DNA from: Lachnospiraceae bacterium
GTDB lineage: Bacteria > Bacillota > Clostridia > Lachnospirales > Lachnospiraceae
Direction of reading: 5' to 3'
DNA length: 64,000 bases
Assembly: GCA_910575445.1 (NCBI GenBank)
Contig: CAJTFW010000001.1
Span: 62,001 to 126,000 of the forward strand
Part shown: in pieces, positions 50,127 through 59,889 of the stretch
Numbering within the stretch: position 1 is the stretch's first letter
Layout: each line of letters starts with the position of its first letter
The notes under the pieces: model-generated
What the model was told of the DNA's origin: nothing
Database searches by the model: none
What the model saw: only the letters and a program-made list of their open reading frames with translations
Program-made: the position numbers and the translations under genes

Positions 50127-50528
50127 ATGAAATGGTTGAAAAGATTTGGGATTGCGCTTTTAGTTTTGCCCATTATACTAATCATAATTTTTATCTTATA
50201 TGAAATCTTTGGTATGTGTATAAATCGTATAGCAACCAGAGAGCAAACCAATACTTTGCAGATGAATTTAGAAAATGAAATTTCTGATATAGAGATAATA
50301 AGTGTTTATTCAGAGACCGGGAATACATCAGGAACTGGAAACCATGTGGATTGTCTGTCTGTTATCATATTTTCAACAAAAATGCAAGAAGCCCAAATAG
50401 AGAATTGCATGTCAAAATATTATGTCTTTGATGGATGGGATTGTTATGTAAACAAAACAGATGATGGGTATTACAAAATATATATCAGTACCTCAGCTCC
50501 ATTTGCAGGAAATATAGAGGGACACTGA
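50127..50528 (+). CDS. Small hypothetical membrane-anchored protein
   Basis: A 133-residue protein with one N-terminal helix (IALLVLPIILIIIFILYEIF, about 9-28) and an extracellular-looking domain with NHVDCLSVIIFSTKMQEAQIE and DGWDCYVNKTDDGYYKIYIS. It does not match a family I know. I chose ATG 50127; the longer frame from TTG 50058 lies over a TATAAT-like -10 and lacks a ribosome site. A separate five-codon frame, MLQKM, starts at 50096. It follows the catabolic operon by 120 bp and is followed by a hairpin terminator. Confidence 0.55.
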   Translation: MKWLKRFGIALLVLPIILIIIFILYEIFGMCINRIATREQTNTLQMNLENEISDIEIISVYSETGNTSGTGNHVDCLSVIIFSTKMQEAQIENCMSKYYVFDGWDCYVNKTDDGYYKIYISTSAPFAGNIEGH

Positions 50529-50541
50529 TTTTCTGCTTAGT

Positions 50542-50590
50542 GAAAGGGAAGTATTTCCATTAGAAGTGGAGATAATTTCCTTTCTTGTTT
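50542..50590. terminator. Terminator between the hypothetical gene and the second AraC gene
   Basis: GAAAGGGAA...TCCA (50542 onward) pairs with TGGA...TTTCCTTTC (to 50584), then TTGTTTTT. It overlaps the last codons of the minus-strand AraC gene. Confidence 0.65.
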
Positions 50591-51402
50591 TTGTCACTAA
50601 ATATGTTACGATAGACACCAGGAGAAAGTCCTATAAAGCGGTTAAAGTAGTTTGTAAAATGGCTTTGGTCAGAAAATCCTGTCTGTATGGCAGCTTCTAT
50701 AGGTTGCACACCATTTTCCAACAATGTCTTTGCTTTATTAATACGGATGGTTTCCAAATATCGGTATGGAGTGATGCCTTTTGATTTTGTAAATGCCCGT
50801 AATAAGGTGGATTTACTCAATCCTGTATGATGGCATAACTGGTCTAAATAAATCCGCTCGTTAAAATGTTGACGAATAAATTCACAGGCTTTTTCTATCT
50901 CCTTTGGACATTCTGAGATACAGTTTTCAAAAGACTGTCCATAGTTCTGTATCAGTGCTGAGAGAAGGAACAAAAGACTTTCTTCTTTTTCCAAATCAGA
51001 AGTGCCATTCATTATCATTTCATGAAGTGGTTGTAGATAACAGCTGATTTCATCATTATAAATAACATTTTTTGAAAATCTAGGAAGCTCTCGTTTCCCT
51101 GTTATTTCTTCTGCTAAGTCAAGCATAATACTTTTGGAAATATTAAATCCTCGATAATCAAAAGTCTCATGGTTACTCTGAACACAAGCATGATTGTCTC
51201 CTGGATTAAAAAGAATAATATCTCCTTTTTTTATGTTGTATTTTTGGTCTTTGCAGAACAAGCAGCGTTTTCCATTCTCAACAAATCCTATCACGTAATG
51301 CTCATGGAAGTGGTTTGGAAATGGCTGCACAATTCCCTCAAAACGATAGGCTTCTATTTGCAATATTTTATCATAGACAACAGTTCTGATTTCTCTTTTC
51401 AT
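50560..51402 (-). CDS. AraC family transcriptional regulator
   Basis: A 280-residue regulator starting at ATG 51402 (MKREIRTVVYDKILQIEAY) after GAGGGAA. The N-terminal cupin domain has FPNHFHEHYVIGFVENGKR and GDIILFNPGDNHACVQ. The C-terminal domain has ERIYLDQLCHHTGLSKSTLL, the segment KGITPYRYLETIRINKAKTL and AAIQTGFSDQSHFTNYFNRF. This type of AraC-cupin protein often controls an adjacent LysE- or MATE-type exporter. The MATE gene lies divergently 393 bp away, but it also has its own leader, so regulation of it is unproven. Confidence 0.88.
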   Translation of the reverse strand: MKREIRTVVYDKILQIEAYRFEGIVQPFPNHFHEHYVIGFVENGKRCLFCKDQKYNIKKGDIILFNPGDNHACVQSNHETFDYRGFNISKSIMLDLAEEITGKRELPRFSKNVIYNDEISCYLQPLHEMIMNGTSDLEKEESLLFLLSALIQNYGQSFENCISECPKEIEKACEFIRQHFNERIYLDQLCHHTGLSKSTLLRAFTKSKGITPYRYLETIRINKAKTLLENGVQPIEAAIQTGFSDQSHFTNYFNRFIGLSPGVYRNIFSDKNKKGNYLHF

Positions 51403-51598
51403 TCTAATTCCCTCTTTATTTCTAACTATTATAAAGCAAAAATTTTTAAAAGTCTTGTAAAATATCTTCATAAGAGATGATGCTGCATCATGACTACGCA
51501 AATATATCTCTAATCAGATAAATGTCTGCCATATTATGATACAGCGATTTGTAGTACCATCAGAATCAAGGAGATTTTTATAAAAATTTGTATAAGAC

Positions 51599-51627
51599 TT
51601 GACAAACTACATTATTTCTGTTAGTTT
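51599..51627 (+). promoter_or_regulatory. Predicted promoter of the MATE transcript
   Basis: TTGACA (51599-51604), 17 bp, TAGTTT (51622-51627). Transcription would start near 51635, giving a leader of about 160 nt before the MATE start codon. Confidence 0.5.
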
Positions 51628-51634
51628 ATACAGC

Positions 51635-51771
51635 AGTTATCGGAGGACTTATAAGCGTAGGTATAAGACCGGATAAGATAGCGGACATACGGTTTGTCGG
51701 AGGGTTACTCTTGCGTATGAGAGTGCCGGATAAGAAAGCCGTTCCTGTTCGTCTTTCTTATCCGGTTTTTT
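51635..51771 (+). promoter_or_regulatory. Structured leader with terminator; candidate guanidine-IV (mepA-type) riboswitch
   Basis: The leader contains in order a CTTATA/TATAAG hairpin (51648-51667), then CCGG at 51669, two hairpins (GCGGACATAC...GTCGG and ACTCT...AGAGT), CCGG at 51726, and a strong terminator: CCGGATAAGAAAG (51726-51738) with CTTTCTTATCCGG (51753-51765) and six Ts. CCGGATAAG occurs twice (51669 and 51726), so the first copy or a closing helix can compete with the terminator. Established knowledge: mepA-motif RNAs, now guanidine-IV riboswitches, precede MATE genes in Clostridia and act by transcription termination. The class call is inference from context; I could not match a consensus. 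Confidence 0.5.
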
Positions 51772-51795
51772 ATTTGTAAAAAGGAGGAAAAGGCA

Positions 51796-53133
51796 ATGAA
51801 TTTGCTAAATGGAAATATCAAACCAATCTATTTCAAGTATTTGTCTGCGGCCTTTGGAAGTGCAATGATTACTTCGGTATATTCACTTGTAGATATGGCA
51901 ATGGTCGGACAATATCAAGGCCCAGACGGAACGGCAGCATTAGCTGTTGTTGCCCCTGTATGGAATATTATCTACAGTCTGGGGCTGCTTATGGGAATTG
52001 GCGGCTCTGTCATTTTTAGTACAGTCCGAGGAGAAGAAACACAGAAAAGCGGAAACGAAAATGAGTATTTTACGGTTGCGGTTATAGGCTCTGTCATTCT
52101 TGCTTTCGTATCATGGGCGGCAATTATATTTTTTGACAAGCCAATCCTATTGTTTTTTGGTGCAGACCATGGCTTGCTCTCATTGGCTAAAACCTATTTA
52201 ATGCCTGTGAAAGTAGTTATTCCATTATTTCTGTTTAATCAAATGCTGGCGGCATTTCTGCGAAATGACAATCATCCTGAACTTGCAACCGTGGGCGTTT
52301 TGGCTGGAGGATTGTTCAATATGATTGGTGATTACATTTTTGTATTTACTTTTAACATGGGGATTTTTGGTGCGGGACTTGCAACGGCAGTTGGTTCCGG
52401 GATTTCGTTTGTGGTGATGCTTTCCCATTTCTGGTCTAAAAAAAATACGCTGGTTCTTCGAAAACCAACTGGAATTATGGGAAAATTGAGAGAAATATTG
52501 GTTACTGGATTCTCAACATTTTTTATTGATATTGCAATGGGAATTTTAACAGTGCTTTTCAACCGTCAGATTATGAAATATTTAGGAAGTAATGCACTTG
52601 CCATTTATGGCCCGGTTATCAATATAAGCACGATTGTTCAGTGCTGTGCCTATAGTGTAGGGCAGGCTGCGCAGCCAATTATTTCTATCAATTTCGGCGC
52701 AAAGAAATGGCAGCGTATTAAAGAAACTCTGCGGTATGCCCTATATACTGTTGGCGTGTTCAGTATATTTTGGACTGCCCTCAGTTTGATTTGCCCTAAT
52801 TTGTATATTTACATTTTTATGAGACCAACAAAAACAATATTGGATATTGCGCCCGCAATAATCCGTTATTATAGCATTTCGTTTATATTGCTACCGCTGA
52901 ATATTTTCTCCACTTATTATTTTCAAGTGCTGATGAAACCAAGAGCCGCTTTTTGTGTATCTGTTTTCAGAGGCTGCATTGTCAGTGGAATTTTAATTAT
53001 GCTGTTACCGATTGTAACAGGAGCAAATTCTATATGGTTTGCAATGCCAATTACAGAATTATTAGTTGCTGTTTATGCCATAGGTATGATGAGTAAATAT
53101 ACAAAAGCGTTATCAAAAGAGATTTCTTTATAA
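51796..53133 (+). CDS. MATE family multidrug/guanidinium-type efflux transporter
   Basis: A 445-residue protein with 12 hydrophobic helices and MATE features: MITSVYSLVDMAMVGQYQG and AAFLRNDNHPELATVGVLAG, followed by NMIGDYIFVFTFNMGIFGAG; the second half repeats the pattern with AQPIISINFGAKKWQRIKE. It exports cationic compounds using H+ or Na+. The start ATG 51796 has AAGGAGG upstream. It stands alone behind a structured leader with a terminator. A slightly lower GC content and flanking IS elements suggest an accessory gene. Substrate cannot be read from sequence. Confidence 0.92.
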   Translation: MNLLNGNIKPIYFKYLSAAFGSAMITSVYSLVDMAMVGQYQGPDGTAALAVVAPVWNIIYSLGLLMGIGGSVIFSTVRGEETQKSGNENEYFTVAVIGSVILAFVSWAAIIFFDKPILLFFGADHGLLSLAKTYLMPVKVVIPLFLFNQMLAAFLRNDNHPELATVGVLAGGLFNMIGDYIFVFTFNMGIFGAGLATAVGSGISFVVMLSHFWSKKNTLVLRKPTGIMGKLREILVTGFSTFFIDIAMGILTVLFNRQIMKYLGSNALAIYGPVINISTIVQCCAYSVGQAAQPIISINFGAKKWQRIKETLRYALYTVGVFSIFWTALSLICPNLYIYIFMRPTKTILDIAPAIIRYYSISFILLPLNIFSTYYFQVLMKPRAAFCVSVFRGCIVSGILIMLLPIVTGANSIWFAMPITELLVAVYAIGMMSKYTKALSKEISL

Positions 53134-53182
53134 ACAAAATAGATAACTCTGTTTGTGTATTTTAAAATAGGTGGCCAAGTAA

Positions 53183-54856
53183 CAGCTCTGACGCTTAAAA
53201 AAATTTTCGCAAAAAAACCTCCCATTTTATGGGAAAATGCGAGATAATAGAATTAAGCACAAAACTATTTTTTCGCACACCCATAAAAGAGAGGAGGTTT
53301 TACAATGAAGCAAGAATAAAAATCAGAAGAAAAGAAGCCAGAGAACACCTGGAACAGTTTCACCTTGCCTGTGAATTAGCTAAACTAATCAGGCACTGTT
53401 TCCCAGAACTTCTGCCATTATTAAAACAAGTCCCAGATCCCCGGCATCAGAGTTATATCACATACCCTGGTGTGATACTTCTTATGACCCGTATCCTTTC
53501 CTCCCTATTTTACATCAGCAGTATGCGCAAGGCAAGTGAAGAATTCAATTCCGGGATAATGATAAAAAATATCTGGCTGTTATGCAAAGAAGAGCCTGCC
53601 GTGGAGGAGCTGCCTTATTGGGAAACCATCAACCGGTACCTGAAACGGCTGGAGCCAGAAAACCTGCAGGAAGTCATTCATTGTCTGTGCCGCAGGCTGC
53701 TGCGCAGCCGGGTATTTGAAGATATGCGCATAAGGGGAAAATACTGGCAGGTTATCATAGACGGGACGCAGCTTTACAGCACCCAGGGGAATTAGATGGG
53801 AAGAGCCTGCACCGGACGCATAACAGGGGGACAGAAAAAGAATATCAGGAGAACTATTATTATGTGCTGGAGGCAAAACTGGTGCTGCATCCGAAAATCC
53901 TGATAAGTATCCAGACGGAATTTGTAGACAATGAAGCTGGAAAAGAGAGGACGAAACAGGACTGTGAAAGGAAAGCCTGCTGGCGTCTGATGGAAAAGCT
54001 GAAAAAAGCATTTCCAAGGCTGCCCATCTGCCTGTGCGGGGATAGTCTGTATACATGTGAAGGCTTCTTTGAAAGGTGCAGGAGAAAAAACTGGCGGTAT
54101 ATCCTGCGGTATAAAGAAGGTAGTATCCCAAGCATTGCAGAGGAATACAGGAAACTGAAAAGATTGGAAAAGAATTACCAGGAACAGATTTGGGAGACAG
54201 GGAAAAACTGGTATGATTATATAACAGATATAGATTATAAAGGATATAAGGTAAATTTGGCGGAATATGGGGAAAGCAAGGAGCATATATGCAAAAAGGG
54301 GAAGAAAAAAGGGGAAATACAGACAAACCAGAAAGAATTCTGGTTCCTGACGGTTCTGCCAGTAACCAGAAAAAATGTAATCGCTCTGATAGGACGGGGA
54401 AGGATGAGATGGGAAATAGAAAATGAGGGGTTCAATACGCAGAAAAAACATGGATACGGCCTGGAGCATCTGTACAGCAAGAATTACCAGGCGTTGAAAA
54501 ACCATTATTACCTGCTTCAGATCGGGCATATGATAAGCCAGTGTATGGAGGCGTGGGAAAAGATATGGAAGAAAGTGAAGCAGAGTTTGGAGCAGAAACA
54601 CCGGAGACTACTGGAATCCATGAAGGAAACGCCGCTGGAAGAGCATAAGGAAGAGAGGAAGAGAAAGATACAAATACGGTTTCTATAGAAACCGTTAAGG
54701 AAAGGTGGTGGTAAAGAAACTGGTGAAAAACAAAAAGAAGAAAAGCAAGGCACAGGGATTTTATTGTTTAAAATAGGGACAGATTGTCAACTTAGTATAA
54801 AAAATAAAATTCCATTTGCTTTGGGAGAGTAAAGATAAATTTAAGCGTCAGTGCTG
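53183..54856 (+). mobile_element. IS4-like insertion sequence, decayed
   Basis: Terminal inverted repeats are CAGCTCTGACGCTTAA (53183-53198) and its inverted partner ending CAGTGCTG at 54856, matching at 16 of 17 positions. The element is 1,674 bp and contains one broken transposase gene. No target duplication was obvious: AAGTAA precedes it and GTCAGC follows. I did not assign an IS family with certainty; IS4-like or ISNCY is the best guess. Confidence 0.75.
53305..54688 (+). pseudogene. IS4-like DDE transposase with two frameshifts
   Basis: The well-placed start ATG 53305 (after GAGGAGG) reads only four codons before a stop; the homologous frame continues one base out (EARIKIRRKEAREHLEQ). 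That frame ends at a TAG at 53793, and the protein resumes in a third frame from 53789 (ELDGKSLHRTHNRGTEKEYQ) to 54688. The second break is at CAGGGG, where five Gs instead of four would restore the frame. DDE residues remain readable: IIDGTQLYS, GDSLYTCEG and RMRWEIENEGFNTQ. As sequenced it cannot make a full transposase, unless these are sequencing errors. Confidence 0.8.
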
Positions 54857-54976
54857 GTCAGCAGGAAAGCAAATTGTAATTTTCGTTTTTTTATGGTAAG
54901 ATAGGAAATAAGAAAGACTGCGTTGCAAATAGGATAGACAAAAATGGAAACAATAGGATAGAGGTGTCTGCATAGA

Positions 54977-55858
54977 ATGGATCAGGAAGTAAAAACTATA
55001 TCATCTGATGCTGAAAAGAGGCCGGAACAGGTGGCAAAATATACCGCAAAGGACAGCGTGTTCACTTCACTCTTCCGGGAGCCAAAATATCTATTGCAGT
55101 TATATCAGGCACTGCATCCGGAAGACCTTGAGGCAACGGAAGACAGTATCAAAAACGTGACAATCACAAATGTCCTGTTGGATCAGTATTATAATGATGT
55201 CGGTTTTCAGATTGGGGAGAAGTTAATCATATTGGTGGAGCAGCAGAGTAGCTGGAGCATCAATATCGTGGTAAGATGCCTGTTATATCTTGCCCAGACT
55301 TATCAGGAGTATTTTGAGAGTACAAAACAGAATGTGTATGGGAGCAAAAAGCTGGAGCTTCCAAGGCCGGAGCTGTATGTGATTTTCACAGGAAACAGGA
55401 AGACAAGGCCGGAATATCTGTATCTGTCAAAGGAATCTTTTGGCGGGGATGACAGTGTTCTTGATGTAAAGGTCAAAATGATCTATGATGGGAAAGAGGG
55501 GGATATCATAAATCAGTATGTGGCCTTTACAAAAATATATAATGAACAGGTGAAACTGCATGGAAGAACCAGGGAAGCGGTTTTGGAGACAATCCGCATC
55601 TGTAAGAATCAGAATGTGTTGAGCGAGTATCTGTCGGGCCGGGAAAAGGAGGTTGTGGATATCATGATGACATTGTTTAATGAGGAATATATTTTAAAGA
55701 CTTATGTGGAAAGCAGGGAAAAGGAAGCATCTGAAAAAGCCAAAATAGGAACAGCTCAAAGACTGCATGAAATGGGGATTTCTCTACAGGATATTGCAAA
55801 GGCATGTCAGGTCACTGTAGAGACCGTAGAACAGTGGCTTGGCCTTGTCAAAGCTTAA
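54977..55858 (+). CDS. Second Rpn-like PD-(D/E)XK family protein
   Basis: A 293-residue protein. The first half has KYTAKDSVFTSLFREPKYL, and the core NDVGFQIGEKLIILVEQQSS gives Asp and E-x-Q of the PD-(D/E)XK nuclease fold. The C-terminus ends in a short repeat-like helix-turn-helix (LHEMGISLQDIAKACQVTVE) resembling a DNA-binding turn. It is related in type, not closely in sequence, to the gene at 39097. It lies between the decayed IS4-like element and an ISLre2-like element. Start ATG 54977. Nuclease activity is inferred from family only. Confidence 0.75.
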   Translation: MDQEVKTISSDAEKRPEQVAKYTAKDSVFTSLFREPKYLLQLYQALHPEDLEATEDSIKNVTITNVLLDQYYNDVGFQIGEKLIILVEQQSSWSINIVVRCLLYLAQTYQEYFESTKQNVYGSKKLELPRPELYVIFTGNRKTRPEYLYLSKESFGGDDSVLDVKVKMIYDGKEGDIINQYVAFTKIYNEQVKLHGRTREAVLETIRICKNQNVLSEYLSGREKEVVDIMMTLFNEEYILKTYVESREKEASEKAKIGTAQRLHEMGISLQDIAKACQVTVETVEQWLGLVKA

Positions 55859-55883
55859 CAGGATTGTGGCCATTTGCTTATAA

Positions 55884-55923
55884 AAATCCGAAACCTCCTG
55901 TAAAATGTGGTTTTGGATTTTTT
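55884..55923 (+). terminator. Terminator after the second Rpn-like gene
   Basis: AAATCCGAAACC (55884-55895) pairs with GGTTTTGGATTT (55909-55920), followed by more Ts. Confidence 0.75.
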
Positions 55924-55987
55924 GACTTTTAAAATGATAGATTTTGTCAGAGAGTGATCAACCACAAATTAGAAAAGGATGATTTGA

Positions 55988-57733
55988 GATAGTGTAAAAT
56001 TTTCTTCGGGTGAAAAATAGATATAGAAAGGGAACTCCTTTTTGTGATAGAGTATAAGAGACCAATCAAAACCCTCACATAAAGAAAGGAGTTCCCTATG
56101 CTTAACAGTATACTCTATTTTGAACAGTTCTGCATCAAAAACTTTGAAAAACTGGAAGATGAATTTCTGAAAAATCCAGAAAACTTTGCAGAGTATGTGT
56201 TCGGGCTCACCGACCTGTTATGTAAATTCGGTACCGAAATGCTCCGGGATTCCCTGGAAACCATGGACCGGATGCTGTGTGAAAGCGCTTTCCGCCGGAA
56301 GTCGTGGACCATAGAAGCACATCATACCAAAACCCTGGTTACCTCTCTGGGAGATGTCACCTTCCAAAAGACGCTCTTTCTTAACAAACAGACGAAACAA
56401 CGCGCTTACCTTCTTGATCAGATCCTGGGGTTGGAGCCAAAACAACGTCTGACCGAAGACACGGCTGCCCGGATGCTGGAAGAAGCCGTACAGACTTCTT
56501 ACCAGCGCGGAGCACAGCAGGTCAGCCTGGGTACACAGGTCAGCCGCCAGACCGTTAAAAACAAGATTCATGCACTGAAATTTCCACCGGCCGCTCAGAC
56601 ATCCGAACCGAAAAAGAAAGTGGACTGGCTGTATATCGATGCGGATGAAGACCATGTGGCTTTGCAGTTCCGGGAAAAGAAAGGCGACCTTGTCAAAGCA
56701 GAAAACGGAGTAAAAAATAACGGTCTGATTGCAAAAATGGTCTGTGTTTACGAAGGGAAAGAGGAGGAGACGATTCACAGCAGACGCAGAATCCTGACAA
56801 ATCGCCATTATTTCTGCGGAGTGAACAGCGGGAAAGCAAACCTGCAGTTCTGGGATGATATTTACCAGTATCTGGAAAATAATTATGATCTGGATCAGGT
56901 GAAAAAGATCTATCTGAATGCAGATGGGGGAAATTGGATCCGAACGGGAGCTAGGCGACTCAAAGGTGTCACGTATGTACTAGATGGATTTCATCTGGAG
57001 AAATATCTGATAAAGCTGGTGCCGCATTTGAACAGGAAAGAGCGGATACCCGTGGTGGAGGAGTTCCGCAAAACGATCCGGAATCAGACAAAGAATGATT
57101 TCCGAGAGCTGGTGGAAAAACAGAAAAAAGGGATGCCCAAATGGAGGAAGCGTGCAAAAGTGGAGGAAGCGGCGTCCTATATTCTGTCCAACTGGACAGC
57201 GGCGAAACTGCGTCTGAAGCATAAAAACGGAGTTCTGGGGAGCAGTACAGAAAGCCACGTAAGCCATGTCCTGTCTGCGAGGATGAGTTCGAGACCGATG
57301 GGATGGAGCCGTCAGGGGGCATCGAACATGTCAGAACTAAGGGCGTATTATTATAACGGAGGAGACATGCTGGACCTGGTGCGGTATCAGAAGAAAGCGT
57401 GTCCAGAGGAAAAGAAGGAAGAGGAAAAGATCCTGAGCAGTACACAGATCCTCAGATCAGAGAAGAGCCGGCATGGAGAACTGGGGAAATATCTGGAGAG
57501 CATCCACCACAGCATGTCGCTGCAGAATAAAAAGAAAGTGTATTTTGAGACACAGATCAGGGGATTGTAAAAACCGTTTCAGAAGCACTGGGGGGAGTCT
57601 GCGCAAAAAAGGAAACGGTTGTGCAGGAAGAAGGAATGTAGTAAAGTATAAAAAACAGTCTGCAATTCCTGCTTGATAAAAACGTCTATGGTGGATTCTG
57701 ACCAGTCAAACCCGAAAGTAAAGTTACACTATC
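55988..57733 (+). mobile_element. ISLre2-family insertion sequence, apparently complete
   Basis: Ends are inverted: GATAGTGTAAAATTTTCTTC (from 55988) and the complement of the right end ending GTTACACTATC at 57733 (right end begins CCCGAAAGTA at 57711). The ends agree at GATAGTGTAA and at the CGGG edge with a few differences between. The 1,746-bp element contains one intact transposase gene. I see no clear target duplication. Confidence 0.75.
56098..57570 (+). CDS. ISLre2 family transposase
   Basis: A 490-residue transposase of the ISLre2 (UPF0236) family with a normal length. The N-terminus LNSILYFEQFCIKNFEKLE and the middle WLYIDADEDHVALQFREK, YLNADGGNWIRTGAR and VLDGFHLEKYLIKL contain the conserved Asp residues. 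The C-terminus includes SSTESHVSHVLSARMSSRPM and GWSRQGASNMSELRAYYYNG. Start ATG 56098 has AAAGGAG upstream. No frameshift is seen, so it may be active. It is flanked by inverted ends 110 bp upstream and 163 bp downstream. Confidence 0.9.
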   Translation: MLNSILYFEQFCIKNFEKLEDEFLKNPENFAEYVFGLTDLLCKFGTEMLRDSLETMDRMLCESAFRRKSWTIEAHHTKTLVTSLGDVTFQKTLFLNKQTKQRAYLLDQILGLEPKQRLTEDTAARMLEEAVQTSYQRGAQQVSLGTQVSRQTVKNKIHALKFPPAAQTSEPKKKVDWLYIDADEDHVALQFREKKGDLVKAENGVKNNGLIAKMVCVYEGKEEETIHSRRRILTNRHYFCGVNSGKANLQFWDDIYQYLENNYDLDQVKKIYLNADGGNWIRTGARRLKGVTYVLDGFHLEKYLIKLVPHLNRKERIPVVEEFRKTIRNQTKNDFRELVEKQKKGMPKWRKRAKVEEAASYILSNWTAAKLRLKHKNGVLGSSTESHVSHVLSARMSSRPMGWSRQGASNMSELRAYYYNGGDMLDLVRYQKKACPEEKKEEEKILSSTQILRSEKSRHGELGKYLESIHHSMSLQNKKKVYFETQIRGL

Positions 57734-57806
57734 AAGACTTGAAAAAAACGTGAAAAAATTCAAAGATTGTGGTATACTTGTCCTTGATGAAAGGAGTGTG
57801 CAGAGT

Positions 57807-58046
57807 ATGAGCCAAGAGAAAGTGGATCGCTATAAAGAGCAAAAGAGAAATCGAAAAGCAATACTGGCGAAGAAAAAAAGAAATTCCCTGATTGCCAAAG
57901 GCTGTACAGGGCTTTTGGTGTTGGCACTTGGAGCGTGGCTTGGATATTCAGCGGTGGATTCTTACGTGACAAAGCAGAACAGTGAACCTGTAACAGCAGA
58001 TATTACAGCGCTAAATGAGTATTCCATGAGTCTGTCAGAAGAGTAA
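57807..58046 (+). CDS. Small single-helix membrane protein, unknown function
   Basis: A 79-residue protein starting at ATG 57807 after AAAGGAG. A basic N-terminus (VDRYKEQKRNRKAILAKKKR) precedes one helix (GLLVLALGAWLGYSAVDSY) and a short acidic exterior. Such small proteins are common and uncharacterised in Lachnospiraceae. TATACT at 57773-57778 is a likely -10 box, 40 bp from the ISLre2 right end, so the insertion may have altered its promoter region. A bidirectional terminator follows. Confidence 0.7.
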   Translation: MSQEKVDRYKEQKRNRKAILAKKKRNSLIAKGCTGLLVLALGAWLGYSAVDSYVTKQNSEPVTADITALNEYSMSLSEE

Positions 58047-58051
58047 AAGAT

Positions 58052-58090
58052 AAAGGGTTGTTGGTCGATACTTAGAACCAACAACCCTTT
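58052..58090. terminator. Bidirectional terminator between the small gene and the chemoreceptor gene
   Basis: AAAGGGTTGTTGGT (58052-58065) pairs with ACCAACAACCCTTT (58077-58090). Confidence 0.9.
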
Positions 58091-58107
58091 ATGTATGATA
58101 GAAGGTT

Positions 58108-59787
58108 TTAGAAATGTGAACCTCTTAATTGGAAAGCATTCATCAGATTCTTTAGAATACCGGCTTGGGAAGATAATTCTTCACTGGCAGCAGCGCATTG
58201 TTCGCTGGTGGCAGAGTTGGTCTGAACAACAGCAGAGATCTGATCGACGCCATCTGTGACTTGAGAGATGGCATTTGACAGTTTGTCAACTTCCTCTACA
58301 ACGATAGCCATCTGCTTTGTGACATTGCCTGCGTGCTGTCCGGTGAGTTCGAGCGCTTCTGTTACTTTGTTGACTACTTCGCCGCCTTCTGTAACAGCAG
58401 AAATTGAGCTGCTAATCAACTTTTTAGTGGCTTTGGCAGCCTCATCTGACTTGGAAGCTAAGTTGCTGACCTCATCGGCCACAACAGCAAAGCCTTTGCC
58501 AGCAGAGCCAGCTCTTGCAGCCTCTACAGCAGCATTTAAAGCTAAAATATTAATCTGAAAAGCAATATTTTCAATGGTGGCGATAATGGTGCTAATCTCT
58601 TTAGAAGAGCCGGAGATATTCTCCATTGCCACATTGAGGTCTTTGACATATTCTATACTGACGCCTAACTGTGCACCAGCCCGGTCAACATATTTTCCTG
58701 CTTCTGCAGCAGCCTCGGCAGTCTGATTGGCATTGGAAGAGATATCTGTGATAGTGGCAGAAATCTCCTGAATAGAGCTGGCTTGTTCTGTGGCGCCTTG
58801 AGCCAGTGCCTGGGCACTGCTAGCCACCTGGTCGGAGCCAGAGGAGACTTGGACTGCACTGGATACAATTTGTCCCATGGTACGATTTAGGGCGGCTTGG
58901 ATGCTGTCTAGGGACGTCTTCATGGCCAAAAAGTCACCCATATAGTTCTCGGTGGTCTGCTGTGTCAGATTCCCCTGGGCAATCGCGCTAAGTACCCTGG
59001 AAAGGTCACTGATATAGGCCCGCAGACGACTGGTGGTATTTTCAAATACCTGGGCTAAGATGCCGATTTCATCGTCAGATTGAATAGAGACCGTAATCTC
59101 CTCATTGCTACTTAGGCCAAGGTCACCATTTTCCAATCGATGTGCCATCTGGGTAATTTTATCAAGAGGAGCAGATACCCGTTTTTTAAGAAAAGCAGCC
59201 ATAACGACCATACAAATCAGAATCGTGATAATGCTGATAATAGCTGCTAATGTAATAACAAGTAATGTCCCCTGTCTGGCTTCAGCGGTAGAGACTCCGG
59301 CAAAAATCAGGCCGTTAATTTGTCCGTCACTTCCTCTGGTGGGAACATAAGAACAAAGATACTTCTCTCCTAAAATATCCGCTTCGCCAACATAGGATTT
59401 CCCCTGTTTTAGCACTAGCTCGCTTAAGTTAGCGGATAGTTGGGTGCCTACTACACGCTTACCGTCTTGTGTAACGGTACTGTACATTCTGGTGTCGCCT
59501 TCAAAAATAGTAAATTCACAGTTCATGCGATTTTCTAGTTCATCTAGTACCTGATTTAAGTCCTCATCTCCGGTCAGACGACTAAGTTCAAGCTCTAACA
59601 TATTTGTGCCATTAATACAGCGGTCTTTTTGCATCTTGGTAACGAGAGAATTAAACATTAGAACGCAAATGGTCATGGCGAGTACAACGGAGAGCACTTG
59701 CATAAGTGCTACCACGTAGCCAATCTTGGTTCCTATATGTTTGTACTTCTTGTTGTGTCTGCTTTTGGGAAACTGAATGTTTTCCAT
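58108..59787 (-). CDS. Methyl-accepting chemotaxis protein
   Basis: A 559-residue receptor with a first helix (about 25-50), a periplasmic-side single-Cache-like sensor (about 50-180: [20 protein letters not shown]), a second helix (about 185-205), a HAMP linker and the MCP signalling domain. The hairpin tip is [19 protein letters not shown] followed by [19 protein letters not shown], highly conserved. ATG 59787 follows AAGGAGG. It would sense an extracellular ligand and control CheA. No flagellar or che genes are present in the window, so its output is elsewhere. Confidence 0.93.
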   Translation of the reverse strand: MENIQFPKSRHNKKYKHIGTKIGYVVALMQVLSVVLAMTICVLMFNSLVTKMQKDRCINGTNMLELELSRLTGDEDLNQVLDELENRMNCEFTIFEGDTRMYSTVTQDGKRVVGTQLSANLSELVLKQGKSYVGEADILGEKYLCSYVPTRGSDGQINGLIFAGVSTAEARQGTLLVITLAAIISIITILICMVVMAAFLKKRVSAPLDKITQMAHRLENGDLGLSSNEEITVSIQSDDEIGILAQVFENTTSRLRAYISDLSRVLSAIAQGNLTQQTTENYMGDFLAMKTSLDSIQAALNRTMGQIVSSAVQVSSGSDQVASSAQALAQGATEQASSIQEISATITDISSNANQTAEAAAEAGKYVDRAGAQLGVSIEYVKDLNVAMENISGSSKEISTIIATIENIAFQINILALNAAVEAARAGSAGKGFAVVADEVSNLASKSDEAAKATKKLISSSISAVTEGGEVVNKVTEALELTGQHAGNVTKQMAIVVEEVDKLSNAISQVTDGVDQISAVVQTNSATSEQCAAASEELSSQAGILKNLMNAFQLRGSHF

Positions 59788-59889
59788 TGGTTTACTCCTC
59801 CTTATAAAATGGTGTTTCTGTATGTACCAATCTGTACCGAAATATTATAACATAGAGTAAAGTTTTTGAAAATGCTTTCTTAAAAGAAA

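Noticed and set aside
51635-51771. T-box leader upstream of the MATE gene
   Set aside because: No T-box core sequence and no amino-acid gene downstream.
53787-53795. Programmed -1 frameshift in the IS4-like transposase
   Set aside because: No slippery heptamer or pseudoknot is evident, and a second break near the start codon points to decay.
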